Source: Anaerolineae bacterium
GTDB taxonomy: Bacteria > Chloroflexota > Anaerolineae > Aggregatilineales > J027
Reading direction: 5' to 3'
Length of the DNA: 64,000 nt
Assembly (NCBI GenBank): GCA_019913005.1
Contig: JAIOHL010000333.1
Location: 36,885-100,884 of the forward strand
A program made the translations under genes and the position numbers. Within the stretch, counting starts at the first letter, position 1, and every line of letters starts with the position of its first letter. Of the stretch, positions 27,594 to 37,206 are shown piece after piece. Below the pieces are notes generated by a model. The model was not told the origin of the DNA. It saw only the letters and a list, made by a program, of their open reading frames with translations, and did not search any database.

Positions 27594-28322
27594 TCAGACA
27601 ACCTCGGATTCACCAGTTATTTCGGCCTTCGTCTCAACTCCCAAACGCTTTTGCAGCTTGGGGATATAAATTTTCCGATAGGCTTCGGCGTAATCTGCCC
27701 CAATATAAATTCCCCACAGTTTTGATAGCAACCGTTCGAAAAATGGAAAGATAATGGCATTAAGCCCTTTTTGGGTCGTATGGCAAGCCAGTGCGTCCAA
27801 TTTGATACGTCGTACCGCCGAAACGTCCACAAATCGGTTCGGGAACAGAGTCGAGCAGACATAATAATCGAGGCTATGGTCAAGGCCATAACGCGCTACT
27901 GCATTCCGCACAATTTGGGCCACTGCCATATGGTCAGGGTGTGGGTAGGGTGTGGAAAAACGAAAAAACTCGAAGGAAATTACTACATCCGGTTGATACC
28001 GCTCAAGTTGGTCTAGAACTTGCTGAATGGTGGTCTCGTTGACCGGAATTTCGCGGTCATGATAGCCCATGTAGAGTATTTCACCTAAGCCCAAAACCTT
28101 GCCGCCAGCATTGGATTCGGTTTTGCGAATTTCGATGTACTCCTCAAGGGGTAAGTGCTCATAGGTGCTATCCCAGACCCCTCGATCCCCGCCTGCAAAC
28201 ACGATAGATACGACATTATGGGTAAGTAGATAACCTAAACCACCCACAAAACCCTCTAAATCGTCGGGATGAGAGGTAATGATGAGAGGACGTTTATATT
28301 TTTTGTGGTCGAGTTTGAGCAT
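27594..28322 (-). CDS. PIG-L family deacetylase
   Basis: PLIITSHPDDLEGFVGG; PYPHPDHMAVAQIVRNAV. Confidence 0.88.
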   Translation of the reverse strand: MLKLDHKKYKRPLIITSHPDDLEGFVGGLGYLLTHNVVSIVFAGGDRGVWDSTYEHLPLEEYIEIRKTESNAGGKVLGLGEILYMGYHDREIPVNETTIQQVLDQLERYQPDVVISFEFFRFSTPYPHPDHMAVAQIVRNAVARYGLDHSLDYYVCSTLFPNRFVDVSAVRRIKLDALACHTTQKGLNAIIFPFFERLLSKLWGIYIGADYAEAYRKIYIPKLQKRLGVETKAEITGESEVV

Positions 28323-28414
28323 CGGTAGTTTGTCTGGTAGAAAGCAAATGCGGGGCAGAGTATCACACCCCACCCCGCCTGTCAACTTGTTGCGCAAGGA
28401 TCAAAATTGAAAGG

Positions 28415-28990
28415 CTAGGAAGTCTGGGTATTCAACACCCCAAAGTTCCCATCTTGACGTTTATAAACGACTCCTACATGCCCCGTATCCCCATTGAGAA
28501 AAACGAAAAAGTCATGACCCAATAGCTCCAGTTGTTCAACTGCCTCATCCTCGTTCATGGGGGTCAAAATAACATCTTTACGACGGATGATCTTGGTTTC
28601 GGCCACATCTTCGGCGGTTTCCGGTTCAGCTTCATCAAACGAAATTTCAATCAGTTCAGGGTCAACGGCTTCGCTCCAACGTTCTTTACCCTTACGGCGC
28701 TGTTTGGTCTTATATTGGCGAATTTGGCGTGACATCTTATCTACCACCGCATCTACGGCAGAAAACATGTCTTGTTGCTTTTTATCCTCCGCACGGAAAA
28801 TCATACCCCGCTGGTTCCGAATGGTTAGTTGGGCAACGGGTTGATTACTGCGTCCCTCGCTTGAAAGCTCCAAATCGGCAGTCATGATATTCGGCAGATA
28901 GCGCCCCAGACGATCTAATTTCTTGTTGACGTGTTCCTCCAATTTCGGGCCATAATTTAGACCTCTGGTATGAACTTTAATCTCCATCAT
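28415..28990 (-). CDS. hpf: Ribosome hibernation promoting factor, long form
   Basis: MEIKVHTRGLNYGPKLEEHVNKKLDRLGRYLPN...; C-term EDEAVEQLELLGHDFFVFLNGDTG...VVYKRQDGNFGVL; SD AAAGGAG upstream of ATGATG. Confidence 0.92.
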   Translation of the reverse strand: MMEIKVHTRGLNYGPKLEEHVNKKLDRLGRYLPNIMTADLELSSEGRSNQPVAQLTIRNQRGMIFRAEDKKQQDMFSAVDAVVDKMSRQIRQYKTKQRRKGKERWSEAVDPELIEISFDEAEPETAEDVAETKIIRRKDVILTPMNEDEAVEQLELLGHDFFVFLNGDTGHVGVVYKRQDGNFGVLNTQTS

Positions 28991-29037
28991 GCGACTCCTT
29001 TGCAACATGGGTAAAGATGCGAAGAATAAGGGAATCT

Positions 29038-29808
29038 TCAGGAAATCTTTCCTGAGAGTGCATCTGCTGAAGTAGACCCGGCTCGCGTAACGGTGGCGGC
29101 ATAAACCTTCGCCACGCCAGCATTCCGCAATGCCATAGCGCATTCCATCAAAGTTGAGCCAGTTGTACAGACATCATCCACAAGGAGAATGGTTTGATCT
29201 TGGAGGTGTTGCTGATACGATTCAGCCACTTTAAAAGCCCCTTCTACGTTGCGCTGGCGATCCACTGCGGAAAGCTCAACCTGTGATGTTGTTGCACGCA
29301 CTTTATCAAGGGCATCGGAAGCCAACTTGCTGCCGATTTCAATCGCTAATGTTGTTGCGATCTCATTAGCCTGATTATACCCCCTTTCGGCGAATCGTAG
29401 CGAGTGCAATGGGACTGGAATTATGATGTCAATTTTCCATTCTTTTTCCAATACTTTTTCGGCCAACAGGCGTCCCAACACATCGCCCATACGCCGTTCG
29501 CCTTCATATTTGAGCGCACGGAGCGCATCCCGTAGCGCGGTGGTGTGTGCCCCTACCGCGACGAAATCAGCTAAATTATCAGATAGGGGAGGGGGTGGCG
29601 GTGGTTCTTCAATGGCCTCAATACAATGCTCACACAACAACTCACCCACCCGTTCACAGCCAACGCAGACCGAGGGGTAAATTACGTCTAAAGCACTTGT
29701 CCATAGGATACGCAGCATCTGTTTGATACCCCGTGAATTAAAGGCAAAACTCGCCCCATGAGGCGAGTCGGTGAGCGTTTTATCTAGTTGTAGGTCGGAT
29801 TCTGCCAT
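29038..29808 (-). CDS. comF: ComF family phosphoribosyltransferase
   Basis: CVGCERVGELLCEHC zinc motif; DIIIPVPLHSLRFAERGYNQANEIA; ILLVDDVCTTGSTLMECA. Confidence 0.92.
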   Translation of the reverse strand: MAESDLQLDKTLTDSPHGASFAFNSRGIKQMLRILWTSALDVIYPSVCVGCERVGELLCEHCIEAIEEPPPPPPLSDNLADFVAVGAHTTALRDALRALKYEGERRMGDVLGRLLAEKVLEKEWKIDIIIPVPLHSLRFAERGYNQANEIATTLAIEIGSKLASDALDKVRATTSQVELSAVDRQRNVEGAFKVAESYQQHLQDQTILLVDDVCTTGSTLMECAMALRNAGVAKVYAATVTRAGSTSADALSGKIS

Positions 29809-29811
29809 AAG

Positions 29812-30744
29812 TTACAATCCGCCAAGCATTCCTTGTTCGACCAAGAAAATAAGGGATGGCCCCATCAACACGATCCAAATACTGGGGAAGATGAGGAATA
29901 CCAGTGGAATAACCATTTTAACGGGTGCCTGCTGCGCTTTTTCTTGGGCACGCTGGCGACGCTTCACACGCATTTGGTCGGCCTGCACACGTAAAATCTT
30001 CCCGATACTCACACCCAATTGGTCGGCTTGAATAATCGCGGCGCAAAAAGTCGTTAGATCGGGTACATCGAACCGTTCCGACATGTCGCGGAGGGCTTCA
30101 CGGCGGAGCTTACCCAATTGGATTTCTTGCAGCACCCGTCCAAACGCTTGTGCAAGGTCGCTGTCCCATTTTTCATACACCTTGCCCATCGCCATGTCAA
30201 AGCTGAGGCCAGCTTCAACGCAGATGGTCATCAGGTCAAGTGCGTCGGGTAGGGATTTGACAATCCCATCTTGGCGTTTCTTGATCTGGCTAGACAGTTG
30301 CAGCATCGGCAAGAAATAGCCCAATAACGTAAATACCACCGTGCCAATGATCGCCCGAATAATGGGCCAATCGGTCAACATGAAGAACAGGCCAAAACCC
30401 GCCGCGCCCAAGATGATCGTGAGGAAAATCCGTTGGGCGAAAAACACCGATGGGTCGGTTTCGGTTTTGCCTGCCCGATCCAGTTTCTGCTGAATCAGTT
30501 CTATCTGTTGCTCCGGTGCAAAGTTGCCTAAAATTTTGGCAAGTGCATTAAAGGCCGGAATCACGATACGTTCTTTACGGCTGAGGGACATTTCCAATTC
30601 TTCAAGTGAAGCTGGAAGTTCACGATCTCCATATTCTTGCAGACGACGCATCAAAGGATCACCTTCCTCTTGATTGCGCCCGGCAATATAGAGACCCGCC
30701 AACAGACCCGCACCTAATAGCAGCAATACAATTATCCCAATCAT
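29812..30744 (-). CDS. tadC: TadC-like type II/IV secretion inner-membrane protein
   Basis: T2SSF pattern LPDALDLMTICVEAGLSFDMAMGKV...LTTFCAAIIQADQLGVSIGKIL; C-terminal VFLIFPSIWIVLMGPSLI. Confidence 0.9.
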   Translation of the reverse strand: MIGIIVLLLLGAGLLAGLYIAGRNQEEGDPLMRRLQEYGDRELPASLEELEMSLSRKERIVIPAFNALAKILGNFAPEQQIELIQQKLDRAGKTETDPSVFFAQRIFLTIILGAAGFGLFFMLTDWPIIRAIIGTVVFTLLGYFLPMLQLSSQIKKRQDGIVKSLPDALDLMTICVEAGLSFDMAMGKVYEKWDSDLAQAFGRVLQEIQLGKLRREALRDMSERFDVPDLTTFCAAIIQADQLGVSIGKILRVQADQMRVKRRQRAQEKAQQAPVKMVIPLVFLIFPSIWIVLMGPSLIFLVEQGMLGGL

Positions 30745-30782
30745 CTCAGCATTTTCCTTACCTACATAGATGAGACGATAAC

Positions 30783-31760
30783 CTAAATCTCAATGTCAAC
30801 GATTTTCTGAATGGCAGCAGTACCCAGTGAAATCAGCCCAATACCGCAGCACAACATCGGCCAACCACACATACGATTTTTCACTAGTCGGCCCATATAT
30901 TCTTCGTTGACCATATACAGGAACAGCGACAATACCACAGGCAGGCCTCCAAGGACATAACCCGTCAAACGCCCCTGTGCTGTCAATACACGTATCTCAC
31001 CTTTTAGTTTGATACGTTCGCGGATGGTGTGGCTGATGATTTCCAGAATCTCTGCCAAGTTACCCCCGACTTCTTGTTGAATATTGACCGCTGTAATCAC
31101 AAGGTCAAGGTCATCACTGAGCATACGGGTAAGCAAATGGTCAAACGCCTCGGCACGGCCCACTCCTAATTGCATTTCTTGAACGACCCGGCGGAATTCC
31201 ATTGCGGTGGGTTCAGGAGATTCTTGGGCGATTGCTTCCATTGCTTGTAGCACCGAGTAACCAGAACGGAGACCATTTACCCACATACCCAATGTATCGG
31301 GTAGTTGGTTCTCAAAAAGGCGCAAGCGTTTGCCTTTGCGCATACCGACATAGAGACGCGGCCAAAAGAAGCCCGCTGCACCAGCCGCCGCTGCCAGCAC
31401 AATATTGCCGCCAAAGATAATGAAGAAACCGATAATAAACGTGCCAATGATCGAAAGAACATGCGCAACCGCATATTCGCCGGGAGTAATCTTGAGGTCG
31501 GCACGCGCTAATTGGTCTTTCCAATTTTTGGCAAAATCGCGTCCTTCAATGGCCTTATCAAGAGCCTGCGTAATAGCGCGTTGTTCTTTAGCCTGTTTTT
31601 CTTCTTCTTCAAGATCGGCCAACAAGACGCCATAATCGGTCGTATAACGACCCAAGCGCTCATCAAGTTTTACTTGACGTTCTCGTCGCAGGCTGGCAAC
31701 GCCAAAACCCAGCACCATTACCGCAACAAGTGCAAACACTCCAATAATGACAATTTCCAT
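30783..31760 (-). CDS. tadB: TadB-like type II/IV secretion inner-membrane protein
   Basis: LPDTLGMWVNGLRSGYSVLQAMEAIAQESPEPTAMEFRRVVQEMQLG...NIQQEVGGNLAEILE. Confidence 0.9.
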   Translation of the reverse strand: MEIVIIGVFALVAVMVLGFGVASLRRERQVKLDERLGRYTTDYGVLLADLEEEEKQAKEQRAITQALDKAIEGRDFAKNWKDQLARADLKITPGEYAVAHVLSIIGTFIIGFFIIFGGNIVLAAAAGAAGFFWPRLYVGMRKGKRLRLFENQLPDTLGMWVNGLRSGYSVLQAMEAIAQESPEPTAMEFRRVVQEMQLGVGRAEAFDHLLTRMLSDDLDLVITAVNIQQEVGGNLAEILEIISHTIRERIKLKGEIRVLTAQGRLTGYVLGGLPVVLSLFLYMVNEEYMGRLVKNRMCGWPMLCCGIGLISLGTAAIQKIVDIEI

Positions 31761-31789
31761 TACCCATCTCCTCCAAAAACTTTTTCACA

Positions 31790-31822
31790 CCGGGATGAGC
31801 TTAAACGTTTAGCTCATCCCGG
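31790..31822 (-). promoter_or_regulatory. Strong hairpin in the tadA-tadB intercistronic gap
   Basis: CCGGGATGAGC(31790-31800)...GCTCATCCCGG(31812-31822) perfect 11-bp inverted repeat; no immediate U-run. Confidence 0.7.
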
Positions 31823-31834
31823 TTTCAGTTATTG

Positions 31835-33241
31835 CTAGTAACGGGAGGAACCGATACCAAAGACCGATGGCGGTAGGTGGATACCAGCAGCCTCGATACG
31901 ATCAATGAATTTGGGCCGTATACCCGTAGGTCGAATACGTCCGATGACCTTACCTGCTTCAATACCGGTCTGCTCAAACACAAAGATGTCCGACATGGTG
32001 ATGATGTCACCTTCCATGCCTTGCACTTCGGTGATATTGGTGATCTTACGAGTACCGTCACGCATACGGCTTTGTTGAATAATCAGGTCAATCGCGGAAG
32101 ACACCTGTTCACGAATAGCCCGTACCGGCAAATCCATACCCGACATCAAACACATCACTTCCAAACGGGATAGACAGTCACGCGGGCTGTTGGCGTGGGC
32201 AGTCGTCATAGAACCTTCGTGACCCGTATTCATGGCCTGAAGCATGTCCAGCGCCTCACCCGAACGGCATTCCCCAACGATAATGCGATCAGGACGCATA
32301 CGAAGAGTATTGACGACCAAATCTTGAATACTGACCGCACCTTTGCCTTCAATATTGGCTGGGCGAGATTCCAAGGTTACGACATGCTCCTGCCGAAGCT
32401 GCAATTCAGCCGCGTTTTCGACGGTAATGATACGCTCATCGTTAGGAATGAAGCCGGAGAGCACATTCAGCAAAGTTGTTTTACCAGAACCCGTGCCGCC
32501 TGACACCACCACATTCAAAGCTGCAATTACGCACGCACGCAGGAATTCGGCGATTTCGGGGGTCATAGAACCAAAACGAACCAAGTCTTCCACCTGTAGC
32601 GGTGACTTGGAGAACTTACGAATGGTAATCGTGGGGCCATTCAGTGCCAGTGGGGGGATAATCACATTCACACGAGAGCCGTCTTTCAAACGGGCGTCTT
32701 CATAGGGATGTGATTCGTCTACACGACGACCTAGGGGTGACACGATACGGTCAATCACGCGCTTTACATGTTCGTCACTTTCAAATGTAACGTTGACTCG
32801 CGCAACCATCCCTTTACGCTCGATATAGATGTTCTTGGGGCCATTCACCATAATTTCGGTGATGGATTCGTCCGCTAGGAGAGGTTCAATCGGGCCATAG
32901 CCCAAAATTTCCGCAAGGATGGCATCAAATAGCTTTTGTTTGTCGGCGCGGCTTAAGACGATGCCTTCTTCAGCCAAGATGGTGGTAAAAAGCTCTTCAA
33001 TGGTGGTACGCACCTCAGGTGAATGAGGGTCCATCGAGGGGTCAATTTCGCTCAACAGTTTCTTTTGGACACGCGATTTCAGGTCTTTATAGCTGGATGC
33101 GCCTTGGGCCTGTTGGGGGACGGGTTGGCGACGAACGCGCATCTCGTCCAAACGTGAAGAATCATTGGGGCCACCGTCACCGGGACCGCCGGGGGCACCG
33201 GGAGTACCACCACCTTTTTCGATTTTCCGTAGTAACGACAT
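31835..33241 (-). CDS. tadA: Tad pilus ATPase TadA/CpaF
   Basis: GYGPIEPLLADESITEIMVNGPKNIYIERKG; VVSGGTGSGKTTLLNVLSGFIP; RMRPDRIIVGECRSGEALDMLQAMNTGHEGSMTTAHANSPRDCLSRLE. Confidence 0.96.
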   Translation of the reverse strand: MSLLRKIEKGGGTPGAPGGPGDGGPNDSSRLDEMRVRRQPVPQQAQGASSYKDLKSRVQKKLLSEIDPSMDPHSPEVRTTIEELFTTILAEEGIVLSRADKQKLFDAILAEILGYGPIEPLLADESITEIMVNGPKNIYIERKGMVARVNVTFESDEHVKRVIDRIVSPLGRRVDESHPYEDARLKDGSRVNVIIPPLALNGPTITIRKFSKSPLQVEDLVRFGSMTPEIAEFLRACVIAALNVVVSGGTGSGKTTLLNVLSGFIPNDERIITVENAAELQLRQEHVVTLESRPANIEGKGAVSIQDLVVNTLRMRPDRIIVGECRSGEALDMLQAMNTGHEGSMTTAHANSPRDCLSRLEVMCLMSGMDLPVRAIREQVSSAIDLIIQQSRMRDGTRKITNITEVQGMEGDIITMSDIFVFEQTGIEAGKVIGRIRPTGIRPKFIDRIEAAGIHLPPSVFGIGSSRY

Positions 33242-33303
33242 AGAAAATACTCCTCATCCAACTCAAACTTCTGAAACGGGCAACCTATCAACTTGTCATC
33301 TTA

Positions 33304-34680
33304 TCAGCCCGAACGCCGTCCAAAACGGGAACGTTCTTGTTTACCAGTAGCAGTGACCTGTATCGAGGTAGATTCATCCTCGCCTGAAACCGAGCGCCGT
33401 ACCAGTTCAGCCAGCTCAACAATTTCTTTGGCAGGTGATTTACCGCGTCCTTTGGCAACCACAGGCACACCTTGATTAACGGCTGCAATCATAGTTTTTT
33501 CGTCAAGTGGGATACGCGCTTCAATCTGACGCTTCAGGCTCTTTTCAATATCTTCTAGTGGGAGTCCCGCCTTTTCACGGGGGTCGGTGACACGGTTCAT
33601 TACAAAAATAGTCTTTTCCGGCCCAAACTCACCATCTAGCACTTCTAACACTTGGCGGCAGCTTTTTACAGTCGGCAGGGTAGGGGTTCCAACCAATACA
33701 ATCCGGTCAGCCAGCCCGAACAACTTTGCAGCCAAGCGGTCTAGGCGCACCCGCATATCCAAAATCGTGAAGTCAAAATTACCAGCCAATTGTTGGATGA
33801 TACGCTCAAACACATCTGGTGTGAGCAAGTTCGTCTCATCTACATCATCCAAGTGAGCGGGACCAAGCAATACCCGCAAACCACTGGCATGGGTCATCAA
33901 CACGTTTTCAATAAGATCAGGATCAAGTTCTTCAACGGCTTTTGCCAGATCTACTACACTGAGATTGCTCTGGAGGTATAAAAACACCGCCAAATCTCCA
34001 AATTCAAAATCGCAATCTACCAACAAAACCCGTGTATCTTCACGCATCAACCCAGCGGCAACATTGGTCGCAAGGGTGGTCTTGCCAACCCCACCTTGCG
34101 GGCTATAGACGGCCACGATATGACCAGCCCGTTTGCCAGCAGAACTTCCACCAGCCGCGGCTTTGGCCCGTTCAGCAGAAGCAACAGCACCCCCTTGGCG
34201 GTACTGCTCCCGAACATTCGCGTTTAGTTGATAAACTTTGCGAATCGTCGAGTAAAGTTCTTCTCCCGAAATCGGTTTTTCGAGAAAATCACGTGCCCCT
34301 GCCAGCATCGCCCGCCGCAGATACGCCGAGTCTTTATGAACCGACATCATCACGACAGCGGCTGTAGGAACGGCCTTGCTGATCTGCTCGGTAGCGTTGA
34401 TGCCGTCCATGTCCGGCATATTGATGTCCATCAAGATAATGTCTGGTTGGGTGCGAATCGCCAAGTCCAGCCCTTCGCGCCCGGTGCTTCCAGAACCAAC
34501 GACCTCAATATCCGACTCAAAGGCCAGCAGTTTACGCAAGCCTTCACGGGCTTCTGGAATGTCGTCTACCAGAATGACGCGGATGACATCTTTTTTACCC
34601 ATGCCGCCTTGTGGCTTACCCATATCAATAATTCCTTTGGCCCGGTTGCCATCTCCACCGAGGATTGGTCGAAATGGCAA
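33304..34680 (-). CDS. cpaE: CpaE/TadZ-like protein: N-terminal receiver + MinD/ParA-like ATPase
   Basis: VILVDDIPEAREGLRKLLAFES...IILMDINMPDMDG...FLEKPIS; AVYSPQGGVGKTTLATNVAAGLM. Confidence 0.92.
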   Translation of the reverse strand: MPFRPILGGDGNRAKGIIDMGKPQGGMGKKDVIRVILVDDIPEAREGLRKLLAFESDIEVVGSGSTGREGLDLAIRTQPDIILMDINMPDMDGINATEQISKAVPTAAVVMMSVHKDSAYLRRAMLAGARDFLEKPISGEELYSTIRKVYQLNANVREQYRQGGAVASAERAKAAAGGSSAGKRAGHIVAVYSPQGGVGKTTLATNVAAGLMREDTRVLLVDCDFEFGDLAVFLYLQSNLSVVDLAKAVEELDPDLIENVLMTHASGLRVLLGPAHLDDVDETNLLTPDVFERIIQQLAGNFDFTILDMRVRLDRLAAKLFGLADRIVLVGTPTLPTVKSCRQVLEVLDGEFGPEKTIFVMNRVTDPREKAGLPLEDIEKSLKRQIEARIPLDEKTMIAAVNQGVPVVAKGRGKSPAKEIVELAELVRRSVSGEDESTSIQVTATGKQERSRFGRRSG

Positions 34681-34708
34681 CCTTCATATCATGCTTAATG
34701 CTAGTGGT

Positions 34709-35932
34709 TTACTGCGTCACCTGTTGGACTGCCGGGTCGCTTAGACCACTGAAAGTACGCAGGCTGCTCAAGTCCAACCGACGAATATCCGTGACGGCTG
34801 GCTCAATCGCAAACGGCAGATTTTCGGCCTGACGTACATTATAGGTATTGATCATATATTCCAGCGTGACCGATTCGGTCAATGTTGAGGCCGCGCCTTG
34901 ATCTTGGGCCGAACGCAGCACATAGGTGATCGGAATGCCAGCGTCAACCGCCCATGTCAAAACGATAGCGTCCTGTGGCCCAACCGCAACTACCATAATC
35001 ACCGGGATGAAGGATGTCGCGGTGGGGACAACTGTCAACACGGTATTGGCATTGTTCGCTTGGTTAGGATCTGCCGTTGGAGGTGGTGCCAGCACCGCAG
35101 GTGCAGTGGGGGTCGCTTCTTCGGCCTCAAACAGCTTGCCATCCTCTGGTAACCAACCCACATGCAGCACAGTCGCGTCTTGAATGGTACGCTGCGTAAC
35201 CAAACGTGGACGTTGGACAGGTTCGCTGGGGCCGATGACTACCCCTTCAGGGAAGATGGGGCTGGGTTCGGCACGCCCGATACGGGCATCGGTAAAGCCG
35301 ATGGAGCCGTCTTCAAGCCGCGTCACAATCGTAATTTGATTGGGCAAACGGGTTTGGAATTCTTCGTCCACATCAATGAACAGGAAGGACATAATGACAT
35401 CAATCCGGTCACCCGGTTGGAAACCATAGGCGACCTGTCCAAGCCCGGTGGCATCCAGCGGAACGGCTAGGGCAACTTGCCCCGGTTCAATCTGCGTTGC
35501 CAAGTCAGAGCCTTCACCTGCCACATCCGCCAAACTTTCAACCAGTTGTGCTTGCACAATGGGTGATTCGCGCGGAATATCGGTACGGGTGATCTTGCCG
35601 ATGACCTGTTCAACGGCGACGAAAGAAGTAGTGGGTGCAGAGCCAATCGGCCATGCCCGCACGTCAACCATCGCGTCGGTAATTTCAATACCGCGTGGTA
35701 GGTCTTGCAATGCAATCACTACAAATTCAACATTTTCTTGTACTGGTGGCGCGGGGGTATCACCGGGGCGCGTAGTCGGAATGACCGGATTACCGGGCGT
35801 TCCGGGCGTGGTGTTCGCCTCTGGAGTTGTTTCTTCAGTACCATCACCATCTCCGCCGAGTAACAACACGGCAGCGAGGACAACCCCCAGCACAATAATT
35901 AAACCAACTAAAATGAGAACACGACCTCGCAT
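34709..35932 (-). CDS. cpaB: Flp pilus assembly protein CpaB/RcpC
   Basis: Single TM, FVVIALQDLPRGIEITDAMVDVRAWP...; SAF-like domain, VALAVPLDATGLGQVAYGFQPGDRIDVIMSF. Confidence 0.9.
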   Translation of the reverse strand: MRGRVLILVGLIIVLGVVLAAVLLLGGDGDGTEETTPEANTTPGTPGNPVIPTTRPGDTPAPPVQENVEFVVIALQDLPRGIEITDAMVDVRAWPIGSAPTTSFVAVEQVIGKITRTDIPRESPIVQAQLVESLADVAGEGSDLATQIEPGQVALAVPLDATGLGQVAYGFQPGDRIDVIMSFLFIDVDEEFQTRLPNQITIVTRLEDGSIGFTDARIGRAEPSPIFPEGVVIGPSEPVQRPRLVTQRTIQDATVLHVGWLPEDGKLFEAEEATPTAPAVLAPPPTADPNQANNANTVLTVVPTATSFIPVIMVVAVGPQDAIVLTWAVDAGIPITYVLRSAQDQGAASTLTESVTLEYMINTYNVRQAENLPFAIEPAVTDIRRLDLSSLRTFSGLSDPAVQQVTQ

Positions 35933-36096
35933 GTAAGTTGCTCCTTCCGGGGAGGAACATTTTTAGACTAAAAGTTGCCTTCCCTTAGTGTAGTTGGAAG
36001 ATAAAATAATGCAAACGGGCCTATAGTCCTATCGCCGTTAGAAAATTCACACAAAATCAATTATTGTGATGAGATTTTCAAACGCAAGCACTTGGC

Positions 36097-37206
36097 CTAG
36101 TTATAGTCTAAATCAGGTTCTTCATCCTCGAAGATGGGCAGCACCAATTGGAAACGACTGCCAGACCCCTCTTCACTGTAAATATCGAGTTTGCCGCCAA
36201 CCACCTCAATGCGTTCAATTAGGGCATTCAACCCCTGTACTCTTGGATCACCCAGCGCAGGATTGGAAACGGCCTCAATATCAAAGCCTTGTCCGTCGTC
36301 CTCGACCACCGCCTTAATCGTTTCCGAACCCACGTCAATCATGACGCGAATCGTTTTGGCGCTCAACTGGTCGCGGCAAATAGATAAAAGGGACTGGACA
36401 CTACGGAACATCATCACTTCGGTATGTTTTGCCATGCGCCGTTCTTCGCCGACCACATTAAATTGCAGCTTGGTCTCGCTTTTCTGCTCAAAATTCTCGG
36501 CATAGCGGCGTAGGGTGGGGATAAGACCGAGGTCATCCAACATCATCGGGCGCAGATCAAAAATGAAATCGCGTACCTTTTGGAAACTCTGACTGGCGGC
36601 GGCCTTAAGATTCACCAATTCTTGACTGGCACGATCAGGATCACGGTCAAACAAGCGCTGGCATACTTCGGCTTGTAGAATGAAATTCGTGAGCGACTGC
36701 GCGGGGCCGTCGTGCAATTTATTTGCCAACGCTTGACGCTCTTGCTCTTGGGCCTGCACAACACGAATAATCGCTTGCCCATCAAGGCTCAGGGTAGGCT
36801 TGGGTGTATTGCCTGCACCGGACATAGGTGAATAGCCGCCGCCCAATCCAAAATTACCCGCGCTTTTTAGCTTTTCGAGTAAACGCCCTAAAATTTGGCT
36901 GGATTGGTCAAGCTGTTGTTGGCCTTCCTGCAATTTTTCAAGTTGTGCCCGCATCGTTAACAGGCGGCTTTTGGCGTCAATGGCGTCTTCATAGGTCACG
37001 CGAATATCTTGGCGGGGCACGGTGTCGAAGGCATCTTCAATGCGGCGCATTCGAGCGTTCACCGAGACGTTGCGTTCCTGAAGGCGCTGTACCTCAACTT
37101 GGCTCTGGTCAACGAGGGCCTGATTTTCCTTCATCCGCATCTTGATACCGTCATATTCGGCTTGGATTTCGGCGATGAGTTCATCTCGCAATGATTGAGC
37201 GCTCAT
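36097..37206 (-). CDS. HisKA_3/NarL-type sensor histidine kinase (cytoplasmic, coiled-coil N-terminus)
   Basis: QEQERQALANKLHDGPAQSLTNFILQAE; VEDDGQGFDIEAV...GLNALIERIEVVGGKLDIYSEEGSGSRFQLVLP. Confidence 0.88.
   Translation of the reverse strand: MSAQSLRDELIAEIQAEYDGIKMRMKENQALVDQSQVEVQRLQERNVSVNARMRRIEDAFDTVPRQDIRVTYEDAIDAKSRLLTMRAQLEKLQEGQQQLDQSSQILGRLLEKLKSAGNFGLGGGYSPMSGAGNTPKPTLSLDGQAIIRVVQAQEQERQALANKLHDGPAQSLTNFILQAEVCQRLFDRDPDRASQELVNLKAAASQSFQKVRDFIFDLRPMMLDDLGLIPTLRRYAENFEQKSETKLQFNVVGEERRMAKHTEVMMFRSVQSLLSICRDQLSAKTIRVMIDVGSETIKAVVEDDGQGFDIEAVSNPALGDPRVQGLNALIERIEVVGGKLDIYSEEGSGSRFQLVLPIFEDEEPDLDYN

Noticed and set aside
28991-29143. N-terminal extension of the hpf ORF
   Set aside because: Overlaps the comF 3' end; ATG at 28990 has a strong SD and begins the conserved MEIKVHTRG.
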